Positions 43,875 through 53,046 of a DNA stretch of 64,000 nucleotides are shown here, piece by piece (positions within the stretch are counted from its first letter, which is position 1; each line of letters begins with the position of its first letter). The notes beneath the pieces were generated by a model that was not told the origin of the DNA, searched no databases, and was given only the letters and a program-made list of their open reading frames with translations. Location: NCBI GenBank assembly GCA_903772945.1, contig CAICTM010000296.1, positions 1 to 64,000 on the forward strand, written 5' to 3'. The translations under genes and the position numbers were made by a program. The stretch is from Seminavis robusta. Taxonomy: Eukaryota > Bacillariophyta > Bacillariophyceae > Naviculales > Naviculaceae.

Positions 43875-44717
43875 TCATTCCTCGGAGGCTTTTATCGAGT
43901 CCAAGTGATTTAGTTTAATCTCCTTGGCTTTGGCTGGAAGGTGTAGATTGACCCAGATTGACCCAGACTTAGCAAGGATAGTCTTTCCGGTTTCCAAGCA
44001 ATGCAGTTGAGTCTGATACTCCACAACCTCTGATTCTGTGTCGGCAGTCAGAGAGAGGGAACCACAGCTCCTGGGCAATTTGAAGCGTTTGGGCCCGGCA
44101 CTTCCTGGGTTTATAAAAAGAACGCCGTTGTATTCGTGACAACCAACCAAATGACTATGCCCGTAAATGACAACTTGCGCCCGGAATTTTTGAATGATGG
44201 CCCAAGCGCCCTCGGTCACTCGAAGGCTCCCATCTTTCATGTTTTTGATTCTGGCATTGTCAGGGACACCGTCACCATGCAACACCAAAATTCTAGTGCG
44301 AGTTTCTGGGACGGTATACAAAACTGATGGAGGTAGGTTGCACTGATACTTCTTGGGGAGAGCATCGTCTACATTTCCTCTACACGCCACAACTCGTTTG
44401 CTGTTTTTGTTGTCATTGTCGTTAACGATCCTCATGGACAACACGTCAAGAAGATCCTGGGGTTTTAGCCTCCCGGCTCGTTTGTCGCCGACGTCTTCCG
44501 CATGAATCACCACACGACAGGAAGGTAGTCCAGCCAAGTATTTCACGGCGCTTTCCTCCAGGACGCCATGGGTATCGGATATGAGACCGATCCGCACGCG
44601 TGACAACTCTGGCCTCATTTCTTTCTTGGCGGATGGAAATTTGTCATTGTTGTTGTCTTCCGAATCGCTTCGTTGTCTCTTCTTATTTGGGCTCTTCATG
44701 CTCGCTTCAGATGACAT
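43875..44717 (-). CDS. Calcineurin-like phosphoesterase (YfcE/MJ0936 type)
   Basis: A single exon of 280 residues. After a basic, Ser/Asp-rich leader (1-38), the metallophosphoesterase motifs appear in order: D48-x-H50 (GLISDTHG), H72-A-E-D75, G114-N115 (RGNVDD), H147 (LHGDG), and G186-H187-S-H189 (IYGHSH) followed by NPGSAGPKR. These residues bind two metal ions in the YfcE/MJ0936/VPS29-like clade of phosphodiesterases. The usual HAGD is HAED here, with Glu74 replacing Gly next to the metal-binding Asp75, and it is immediately followed by VGD. All direct metal ligands appear present, so the enzyme could be active. Substrate unknown. It is divergently arranged with the membrane protein at 45067. 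Confidence 0.88.
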   Translation of the reverse strand: MSSEASMKSPNKKRQRSDSEDNNNDKFPSAKKEMRPELSRVRIGLISDTHGVLEESAVKYLAGLPSCRVVIHAEDVGDKRAGRLKPQDLLDVLSMRIVNDNDNKNSKRVVACRGNVDDALPKKYQCNLPPSVLYTVPETRTRILVLHGDGVPDNARIKNMKDGSLRVTEGAWAIIQKFRAQVVIYGHSHLVGCHEYNGVLFINPGSAGPKRFKLPRSCGSLSLTADTESEVVEYQTQLHCLETGKTILAKSGSIWVNLHLPAKAKEIKLNHLDSIKASEE

Positions 44718-45066
44718 TGTGTCCTTGTTCCAAGGGTGAATGTGAAACGGTGTCTTGGCTATTTCAACAAGGTCAAGTGTCTGGTTTCTGCTTGCCTCCG
44801 TTTGTCTCTTTCCTTTGGCTTATCTTGGCTTAGTTTGGTCTTGCGGGATGGGCCAGTCGGCTGCAAGTTTCTGTCCACGAAAGTGATCACCGTGGGAACG
44901 CACCGTGGAACAATCCTTCGATGGCTATGGCGGGTATGCATACTGCTATTAGTACCGCCTTGAGATTTTCCTGCACTCATTTCATGATTTGCCACGTTGA
45001 GATTTTCCTGCAAACATTTCCCATTCATTCTCTCATTCGCATTGATAGACTGCATTGTCGAAGAAA
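44718..45066. promoter_or_regulatory. Divergent intergenic promoter region
   Basis: This 349-base space separates two divergent starts. It contains a direct repeat, CTTGAGATTTTCCTGCA (44960-44976) and GTTGAGATTTTCCTGCA (44996-45012), spaced 36 bases apart, close to the 45067 start. The repeats could be factor sites or UTR; nothing else is recognised. Confidence 0.4.
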
Positions 45067-45594
45067 ATGGTTTTTCCTACACGACTCTCCCCACGATGGC
45101 TGATTTGCATTACACTCTTGTTCTGTGCCAGCGCCAAGGCTTCTGGAGTTCCATGGCACAAGGATAGTTATCTTGATCCTTTTGGAACCAATCAACAGCT
45201 CCCTCCAGTCACAGGTTTGCCAAACTCGCGTGTACTTGTCAAGGAGAAAGATAGACCCTCCATCTTCAAGAAGAAAAAAGTTTCTAAAGAATCGCCTTAC
45301 AAGGCTGCTTGGAAACACGAGATCAAAGCCTTTCTTCAAACGGGGGTCCGCGCAGGACGACTTGTTGCTCTCGCGCCCGCCATTTCCTTCTTAATCAAAA
45401 ACTCGCCTTCCATGGATCCTCTGTTTTTTGGGATTCTACTCCTTCTCGTTCACCAAGTGGACAACTCTGTGGCCAAGTTGATTCCGAGGCAATTTGCGGC
45501 TACAACAACCGCTTCTCTCTTGGCCTGGTCCTTCTTGATTTTCTTTGTATGGCGTTATTGCATTCTACATCTTTTTAATCAGCTACGGCGTTAA
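45067..45594 (+). CDS. Small secretory/membrane protein, uncharacterised
   Basis: A single exon of 175 residues starts at the ATG at 45067 (AAGAAAATGG). The start is supported by an immediate signal peptide (MVFPTRLSPRWLICITLLFC, cleavage near ASA-KA). The mature region is Lys-rich around 55-75 (KEKDRPSIFKKKKVSKES). Two hydrophobic segments follow, about 115-135 (DPLFFGILLLLVHQV) and about 145-165 (ASLLAWSFLIFFVWRYCILH). It should be a small membrane protein of the secretory pathway or plastid periphery. A plastid bipartite signal is not obvious, as the ASAF motif of diatom plastid proteins is absent. No family recognised. Confidence 0.75.
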   Translation: MVFPTRLSPRWLICITLLFCASAKASGVPWHKDSYLDPFGTNQQLPPVTGLPNSRVLVKEKDRPSIFKKKKVSKESPYKAAWKHEIKAFLQTGVRAGRLVALAPAISFLIKNSPSMDPLFFGILLLLVHQVDNSVAKLIPRQFAATTTASLLAWSFLIFFVWRYCILHLFNQLRR

Positions 45595-46876
45595 AATGTG
45601 TGGCCAATAGAACTAATCTTTTTAGCGGATCATTGAAGCCTCCAATAGTACCAAAGCCAGCTAGGTGCCTGTCGGCACGAGGCATATCTTGCTAGCTAGA
45701 TAGCCAGCTTTTGTATCTTAGCAGGGTGACTTGGCAGGCCCCTTCCCTGCTCACGGGATAGCGGTAGATTGGATTGATCATTCGATTCGATTCAAAATCT
45801 CGAATCAATCGAATCGAATCCAGTGACGTGCAAAGGGTGGTCCAGCAGCCGGTACAGCTGCGATTACAGTAAGATTGGGCGTTCTTTGATTCTGACCAAA
45901 GCAACGGCAGCAGTTCCTCGATGGTGCAGCAAACGCGGCAACAACCGCAGAGTGGTCAACTGTTTTTATCAACCATGGAACAAAAGTTCTTGCCTTTTCA
46001 GATGCTCGGCCTTCTTTTAGAAACCATAGACAATAACAACTTAATGAAGATGTCTCCAACAAAGAGGATTCGGAGGAGCAGTTCAAGGTTCCAACAACAA
46101 AGGCAGTTCAAGGAAGTTCCAACGACCAAGGAGGGAGAACTGGTACCGGTACATGTGCGTTGGTACATGAGTACGATGATAGTACGATGTACTGGCTGCT
46201 GCACCTCCAGCAGGTAGCTGGGTAGTACTCCGGAGTACTCAGATTGTTGACCATAGATAGGAGCCTACTAGTAGAGCTACTCTACTGTAGCTACATGTAG
46301 CACTAGCTAGCAAGCTAGCTAGAGTTAACTTGTTACCTTCTGCCAACAGTCAAACTGGTTTCATCAATCCGAACTCACGGACCCTTTGCTATCAACCAAA
46401 ATCGGAACTTACGGGATCTTTTGTTCATCAACCGAAAGCTTTGCTTCTGTCCACCGTTCACCGTTGGAAAGAAGTCATCAGCTGTGAATTGATTCAAGTG
46501 CTGTGGTCGTCTCCGTTGGCGGAAGACTCTTGTAAAGTTCATGGACAACATTGCTGCATGTGAGGTGGAGCTGATGGTAGCTACTAGCTACTGTACCTTG
46601 AAGGCCTTCCCGTGACGACTCGACTCGACTCGACAGGAAATGGCCGTAGTACCTATGGTCTGGGCGGATATCCTATGTTTTGATTCCGAGTATTAATACT
46701 AACGAAACAAGTAGAACTATGTATGTATCAAGTATCTTAGCCGCTGACCATGAAGTGGGGGCTTTCGCTGCTGACATTCCAAAATTGCACCCAAAACTGC
46801 TTTGATCTTCCATGGTGGCTATCTCGTTGCTTGTGGCGACGTCTACTTTCTGTCTGCCTGTGTGTTTGTTGTCTTT
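45595..46876. other. Intergenic, no supported gene
   Basis: Short frames at 45805-46217 and 46330-46563 lack support. There is a palindromic GATTCGATTCAAAATCTCGAATC-type block at about 45781-45817, and GTACTCCGGAGTAC at 46224-46237. Confidence 0.55.
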
Positions 46877-47335
46877 TTACTTCCTTGTTGCCTGCTGCTT
46901 GTGGATGACACAATCTCTGAGGATCTGTTCTCGTTCTTGCTGTCCCTTGCTGCTGATAACTTGGAGGAACTCTTCCATCTGCCCCAAGTGATCATTCATG
47001 GAGAAGGATGCATCCAAAGAGCTGGCGTTGCTGGAAGTACTGATGCGTCTTGTACTGACACTGGAACGCATCAAGCTAGCACCAGAAGCTCTCTTGCTAA
47101 AGATAGAGTTGTTGGTTCCAGTGCTCTCACCATTGTCGGGCAGTGTGGGAAGTCGGGACACATTGTCGTAAGTGGCGTTGCGGCGCATTCTCATGGGATG
47201 CTTCTTGGAACTGGGAGCCAAAGTAGATGATCGACGCATCCTTCGACTCGATGGGCTCTTCTTGGAAGGACTCAGCATGTCTTCTGGCATGACAATAGAG
47301 GCATGAGTGGCGGCAGGATCAGAGAAAAGGCCCAT
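46877..47335 (-). CDS. Hypothetical Ser/Arg-rich protein
   Basis: A minus-strand frame of 152 residues starts at MGLFSDPAATHASIVMPEDM (ATG at 47335; the frame reaches 47377, but this start fits better). It is basic and Ser-rich (SPSSRRMRRSSTLAPSSKK, RMRRNATYDNVSRL), like a disordered phosphoprotein. A more regular C-terminal helix follows (HLGQMEEFLQVISSKGQQER). No domain is recognised. Its resemblance in style to the Ser-rich ORF at 12383 is compositional only. Confidence 0.55.
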   Translation of the reverse strand: MGLFSDPAATHASIVMPEDMLSPSKKSPSSRRMRRSSTLAPSSKKHPMRMRRNATYDNVSRLPTLPDNGESTGTNNSIFSKRASGASLMRSSVSTRRISTSSNASSLDASFSMNDHLGQMEEFLQVISSKGQQEREQILRDCVIHKQQATRK

Positions 47336-49849
47336 CGTGATGATCTGGATCTTCCAGGAGTAAAGACAAGGCAGCAAACTTTTGAAACTGTGAGGATTTG
47401 ATTTTGTGAGGGCAGTGTTTTGTGGGAGCCGAGGAGTATTTTACAGTATTGGTACTGTTAGAGTAGTACGTACTCGAGTACTCGATGTAGCTACCGGTGC
47501 TCTAGTAATAGCAGCTTTTTAAATTAAAGCTTGGCAGATCAGCTACTCAGCACTCTAGTATGTACTTTTAGTACTCGAGTACCTTGTACCTTGTACCCTA
47601 CCAGCAGGTAGCTGAGACAGATCCATTGAGATGGTGTGATGGTGTGAACTACATAGATTGAACACCAACGTACTGAGTACTTAGAACACTGTGAATCTCT
47701 TGACATAATTAATTAAAAGAAAGAGTCTTGGCTAGTCGCACTTTCTCAACAAGAGTTTTTTATTTATTGAGACTGCTAGCTAGGTTCCATTGTTCCATTG
47801 ATAAAAGATTTGGGAAGATCGACTGACTTGGCTGTCGAGCTGTCGAGATAGACTAGGGTAACTTATGGATCAACCCGTCACACCCCGAGAGCTACATGTG
47901 CTGCTTGTAGAAGCCTCACCCCTGGGACCTGGGAGAAGGTGGGGTTGGGTGTTCATCAATTGCGTAGAAGAATGTGAGTTGTTTGGTGATTGTAGTGGTG
48001 GATTCACAGAGAGACCAATCGTGAAGGGGGGGAGGGCAATGGTGGACTCTTAGGTGTTCGTTTGTGAGATATCCAACGGGGGCTGCGAGGAACTCGGTGT
48101 TGTGTGCTACCGCAGAGTCGAAGGCTTGAATGCGTTGTTCTTGTTTGAATGCTACGATCACAATCCAGTTGCTTTTTAAAAGCGACATTGACTTCAAAAG
48201 AAAAGTTTGTCGAGCGTAAAAATCTCTTGCCCTGGCCTGGCACTCGTCGGGACCAGTTTTGTGTTCAGCAGGTGATTCATGGAGAAGGATTTGAATGCAA
48301 AGTTGGGTTGGAGAGTTGCAAAACGGGATGCTTGGAGAGCATCCCGCACAAGTAGGAGCAGCAGGAATCCATGGATGGCCTTGTCTGAAAGCCATGTTCC
48401 AGGGCTGAGAGATTGCGTTACGTTAGGTACAGTTACGCACTAGTTACTACATGTATGAAAACAGACTTTTTGAACTTTTCTATGGATACTGTTACTTCCA
48501 GTTACGCGTCACTACGTGCAGTTACGCATGTAGCAATTTGCCCCATACCCCTGAAGTATACTATCCGTCACCGTTGTGCACAAGTTCTTGATCTGGCCGT
48601 CATTCTCACGTGGCACAAACTGAACTACAAATAATGATTGATTCGATTCGATTCCCCAGCCACTTGGAGTCTTATTGTCGTGAAGGTCTGGGGGCTGAAT
48701 TTCTCCAGCGCCATCCCATGCCGATCACGGTAGCAGCCTGACATGTAATAATAGAATTCTATTTTAAGGCTACTAGTCTAGTACTCTGAGTACGACTGCA
48801 TGTCCACGGTGAACATTACAGCACATAGCTACTTGTGTAAATGTGCAAGTACTGGTACCGGTACGATGGTACGATAGTACATCCATTTTTTCCGAGTCCT
48901 AAGTCATCTTGCGGTGGTTCCAGTGTTCCAGTGGGTGGTTCGTATACCCGTTCAAGGTAAACTCGGTTCTTCTGTTTGGTGCTCGAGTCTGACCTGGTTT
49001 TGTCTTGCTCCTACTGTATTGACATTCTGATGCGGTGGTACTTTAGTCATCTGATGTTCTCTTGTACCTGTAGGATCCCGCCTTTCTGTTGGTCTGTCCA
49101 GAGACTTTTTCATTCCAGCGTTCAGACAGGCTGTCAGAAGAGTGCTCGCAAAAAGTCCTTTGCTGAATGAACGTGCCATGCTGGAGTCTCCAGTTCTGCC
49201 CATTCCGAGGAGCCCGAATCTTCTTCTTCCTCCCCCCAGAGAGCATTTTGTGCGGGTGTCTCCTGTTCCATGGTACCAGTACAGGCAAGTTTAGTTCGTG
49301 GGTGTTTGTGCTGTCTAACTTTCTTCCGCTGCTCACTGAGAACGTGCCATTGCATTGATGGCCGGCTACATGAAGATCGACGGCTCGACTCGTCACTGAT
49401 ATCGGTTTCGTCCCACATGAGGCTCTATCTATTCTTTCTGTTCATGAGTATCAAGCACATGATCACTATGGCTCGTCTTCGATGCCGTCGGCCCTGACTT
49501 TGTCTCGGCTCAAAGATGGTCCCTTAGAGCATGCGCGCTCGATGTTTAAACGAGTGTTTCATAGGCTTCCTTTTCTACAGTAGACTCATGCTTGTCTCTG
49601 ACCATGCTGGTCGCTGAAGATACGGTAGATTGCCCCTTTCAAGACCACTTAGCTCTATGATCATACTGTACAGGGAATTCAACCACACGTCTTGTCGCTC
49701 CCAAGTTCCTCAAATGAAGGCCCAACTCCCTCTGCGATGTACGTCTGTCATGCATGCATTCGTGTGATCTCTCAAAAGTGTGCACTCACTGCAATGATCA
49801 TGAGGCATAACCTCAATATCTCTACAATGCTGTCGTTACACTCTTCCTC
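47336..49849. other. Intergenic, no supported gene
   Basis: A 159-codon minus frame (47916-48395) and a plus frame at 49692-50030 have no domain; the second is partly antisense to the membrane-protein gene. GTTACGC recurs four times at 48414-48530. A dispersed repeat lies at 48751 (separate entry). GTAC palindromes are frequent at 47460-47600 and 48850-48880. Confidence 0.55.
48751..48807 (+). repeat. Dispersed repeat, copy 1
   Basis: ATAGAATTCTATTTTAAGGC continues into TAC, then AGTACTCTGAGTAC and TGTCCAC. It matches 51711-51758 apart from a few bases inserted. It begins with the perfect palindrome ATAGAATTCTAT. The two copies bracket the membrane-protein gene at 49850. Confidence 0.75.
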
Positions 49850-51547
49850 TCAGAGTTCTTCGTGTGGTGCCTTACTATCACTTTCTTCGTCCGTAACAAC
49901 CTCATCTCCCCTTGCGTCGCCTCCTTCGACACCCTCGTCTCCCTCTTTCCCATTCTTGTTCACATTCTCAACACCAACTTTGCCTCTCTCATCATCTTGC
50001 TCAACCTCATCCTTTTGTTCACCTACGTAGTTTGAATGATCCTGCTCATTGTCGCTACTGCCACCGCAAACGTGTTGTTGTTGTTGTGGCGGCCCCCAAA
50101 AGTACACTGCATCCGATGCTTTGTCCCGTTCCAACCAATCCGGACTGTGCTGTTTCATGCGACACAAACACTCGGGCAAGCTAGTAGGATGATGTGGCGG
50201 CATAGCCTGCAATCGTTCTCGAAGTTTATGATTGTTGTCGTCGTCACTGTTGAGCAGCAGCAGCAGCAAGTTCTTAATGACTCCCGCCGCCGCCCATGGG
50301 ACAATGGACGGGGATCTCAAATGGGGCGAGTGCGTGGTCGGTGTCAACCCTTTCCACAGCTTTGCGTCTCCGGGCCACCCGTAGGTTTCATTGATGGGTG
50401 CATGAATGGGTCCCACGAAACAGATCCATTCCGCCAATGTCTCGAGTAGATTGGGAATGGCCAGAATTTGGTGCCGTGCTTGATGTGCCAATTCTGGTTG
50501 TTCCAAACTGTCATTTCGATCTTTCAGTGCCAAAACTGGATTATTATCATTGTCATTGACGTTCTGCTGCCACTCCCACGTACAGGTTCCACCGTTGTTG
50601 TGACAATAATGGGCCGCCAAGTTTTGGAGTGCGGCACATGCCCACATGACGGCATGAGCCGGTCGATAGGGGAATTCTATAATACTTCCGTTTTGGAATG
50701 CTTTGGGTCGATTGGTGACAATGATATCTCCCAAGACTTGAATGGTATTGTGTTTTAGAAAGTTGTGAATGTGGGTTGGATGATGAAAGGAAGCAATCCA
50801 AACCGCTTCGGCGGCTTGTGCCATGGCTGTGACAGCCTGTCGATCTTGGTGTTTTTGATAATAGGTGATTCCTTGTTGCAGTAGATCCGTCAATCCCTTG
50901 GCAAGTGACAACTCTATTGTAGTATCAGTATCGTTGTTGTTGTCGTCTTCGCCTACTAGTAGTTGTTTGTGCATAGTACGGAGATTTTGGAAGAGTGTGG
51001 CATTGGCCGCCAAATCTCTATACTGCGGTTGATTGGTCAAACAAAGTGCCACGGCTTCGGCCGCCATGCCTCGTTTTTGCAAACTGACTTTTTGTTTGCC
51101 ACGGGATTTTTGCGATCGTCGTCGTCGTCGTCCACCGCCATGGCTTGCACAGAGTGTCAAGAGCAACGATGCCATTTTGGGGGGACACCACGTGTCTTGC
51201 TGAGCTACTGTCGCTGGTGTTGGATGCGGTCGTACCAATCGATAATCGTTGGATCGCAACACAAGAACGAGACGCGCCAATTCTTTGGGGGGAATCAAAC
51301 GAGGACGGGAATCCGTGGGATCAGCCTGTTTGGCCAGAGCTTCTTGGTGCCGGATCAATACCAACAGCAAGACAATCATAGCGGCAAAAAAGGCACACCA
51401 CAGCAGCGCGGTAAACCAATACAGACTCTTTGTTCCGACGATTGTATCTGTATCTGTATCACCATCAGGATCAGTAAGAGGAGGACTGGAAGACCGACCT
51501 GGTCGTCGCCGATCCACAGAAGAGGAGGAAGAAGGCGACGGCATCAT
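49850..51547 (-). CDS. Single-pass membrane protein, helical ectodomain
   Basis: A minus-strand single exon from the tandem ATG at 51547 gives 565 residues; the frame is open a further 24 codons without ATG. The N-terminal 42 residues are Ser/Asp-rich and cytosolic-like. One membrane helix spans 43-65 (YWFTALLWCAFFAAMIVLLL), so a type II orientation is likely. Residues 90-470 are alpha-helical in look, armadillo-like in rhythm (TAMAQAAEAVWIASF, HAVMWACAALQNLAAHYC), with several NxT/NxS sites, consistent with a lumenal domain. The last 80 residues are acidic and disordered. No named family is recognised. An (Arg)5 run near residue 140 comes from a GTCGTC repeat. Confidence 0.8.
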   Translation of the reverse strand: MMPSPSSSSSVDRRRPGRSSSPPLTDPDGDTDTDTIVGTKSLYWFTALLWCAFFAAMIVLLLVLIRHQEALAKQADPTDSRPRLIPPKELARLVLVLRSNDYRLVRPHPTPATVAQQDTWCPPKMASLLLTLCASHGGGRRRRRSQKSRGKQKVSLQKRGMAAEAVALCLTNQPQYRDLAANATLFQNLRTMHKQLLVGEDDNNNDTDTTIELSLAKGLTDLLQQGITYYQKHQDRQAVTAMAQAAEAVWIASFHHPTHIHNFLKHNTIQVLGDIIVTNRPKAFQNGSIIEFPYRPAHAVMWACAALQNLAAHYCHNNGGTCTWEWQQNVNDNDNNPVLALKDRNDSLEQPELAHQARHQILAIPNLLETLAEWICFVGPIHAPINETYGWPGDAKLWKGLTPTTHSPHLRSPSIVPWAAAGVIKNLLLLLLNSDDDNNHKLRERLQAMPPHHPTSLPECLCRMKQHSPDWLERDKASDAVYFWGPPQQQQHVCGGSSDNEQDHSNYVGEQKDEVEQDDERGKVGVENVNKNGKEGDEGVEGGDARGDEVVTDEESDSKAPHEEL

Positions 51548-51710
51548 GCATGAATGTAAGATATGGTGACTTCTACAAACACTATTACTGGTGGTACGTA
51601 GTTGTTCAAGGATCGACAAGCACAGATAGATGTGAAGTTGGATCTGTAAGCTGGGAGCAAAGATATAAGCTGTTTGAGCTGGTGAAAAGTGTTTCCAAAT
51701 TTAGGACTCA

Positions 51711-51758
51711 ATAGAATTCTATTTTAAGGCTACAGTACTCTGAGTACCACTTGTCCAC
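51711..51758 (+). repeat. Dispersed repeat, copy 2
   Basis: Second copy of the ATAGAATTCTATTTTAAGGC element, same orientation as 48751, lacking a TAGTCT insertion. No coding content. Confidence 0.75.
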
Positions 51759-51960
51759 CGTGCCGCTACCCTAAACCGATAACCCCCACAAACATTGGGA
51801 CGGAGAGAGTTGGCCCCCTTAGCCGGGAAAGTTTAAAACCCAACAGAGGCAAGATATTAAGAGGGAAGGTCACCAACTGGACCCGCCCGTGCTGCTGCTG
51901 TCATCAGCACTGCTACTAGCTAGCTGCACTGTCGCTGATAGTGTCAACGCTGCTGTCGTC

Positions 51961-52110
51961 TCAATCTAGATCAAACCCGAAAGCCTGGTCCAAAGTTTCT
52001 GCTGCCTCGTGGAAGGCTGCGGCCAGTTGTTGCTGCTCTCTGCTTGCTCTGTCCACCACCGGCATCCATTTTGAAAGCCAGGCTTTGATATCGGACGGTG
52101 CCATTTCCAT
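51961..52110 (-). CDS. Candidate 49-residue small protein
   Basis: A clean minus-strand frame, ATG at 52110 to TGA at 51961, encodes MEMAPSDIKAWLSKWMPVVD, then an Ala/Gln/Glu-rich helix (REQQQLAAAFHEAAETLDQA) and an acidic tail. The peptide is plausibly an amphipathic helix and resembles in style the C-terminal helix of family genes B and C (NEMLGAANECVE), without firm alignment. A CTAG palindrome lies directly upstream. It could be a chance frame or an exon of a larger gene. Confidence 0.4.
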   Translation of the reverse strand: MEMAPSDIKAWLSKWMPVVDRASREQQQLAAAFHEAAETLDQAFGFDLD

Positions 52111-52116
52111 TTGGTC

Positions 52117-52144
52117 CTCTAGCTAGCTAGCTAGCTAGCTAGAG
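52117..52144. repeat. 28-bp perfect CTAG palindrome
   Basis: CTCT(AGCT) repeats to AGAG form a perfectly self-complementary 28-mer. It is the longest of many CTAG runs in the window. Confidence 0.95.
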
Positions 52145-53046
52145 TGGCCTTTTGAAGATGGAGTTTACCATGCCCATGCCTGGCTTTCCAATTAAATAAT
52201 GGCTCTGCGGAAGCAGGACAGAACCAGTACCCCGGAAAAAGAGTTAAAGCTAAGTACATGTAGCACGTAGCTAGTACCGGGACTACATGTAGTACGGCTG
52301 AGGGCTGAGATGTGGCACTGCTAAGTACAGTACTTCTTCAGAATCTGAAATGTTTCGTAATTGATAATGCTTCTGTTCTTACATGCTGTTCCGTTCTATT
52401 GGCGAGCATTAGGGAGCTTGGTCAGTCATTCTAAAACGGCATATGAGAGTTATTGGTGTCGAGTCTTGGGAGGACATCTATCTGAGTACGGCGGAATTAA
52501 ACGTCGTAGGTTGATTAGAGACCAGAAAGCTGGACGTTAATGCGTTTCTACTCCAAATTTTCTACTCGGTGACTGCTTTCCGGTCATTTACTGGGTAATT
52601 TTCACCAGTGGTTACCCTTGGAGAATTAGAGTGAGCCCTTTTCGAGCGAAGTTTCACAGTTCTCCCATCAACACAAACCTCTCCAGCCACGGCATGCCTT
52701 TGGCTCTCAAACGCTTCAGCCGCTGCATGCAATGCACTCGATCCTCGATCCTCGATCTGCAGCGTTTATCACATCCATATAGCCGACACCCACTGCTATC
52801 CACGATCTCGAGATAGTCCACTCTCATAACCACATCGTATAACCTCTACTGCTTCACGTTCTTGCATCCTCGAGCTCTGAGATCGCAGGCACAAGTCCTG
52901 CCCATTCTCGAATAGAATCAATTTGATTGACGTATTAGCGTCGCGTTCTCCGTCCCGATTTCTTCTACTCAAGTACTTGGAGAACTCAACAGATGCGGCA
53001 GACGACTTCTCCGGCGTCAACTAGGTTTTAAGAATCGATTTTTACT

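Larger units (their letters stand above)
51548..53046. other. Intergenic with a small ORF and palindrome
   Basis: Contains dispersed-repeat copy 2 (51711), the small ORF at 51961-52110 and the CTAG palindrome at 52117. The 300 bases before the giant gene include a CGATCCTCGATCCTCGATC repeat at 52739-52758. No other gene is seen. Confidence 0.55.

Noticed and set aside
47916-48395. 159-codon minus-strand ORF
   Set aside because: No recognisable domain, uneven composition and no splice or start context support.
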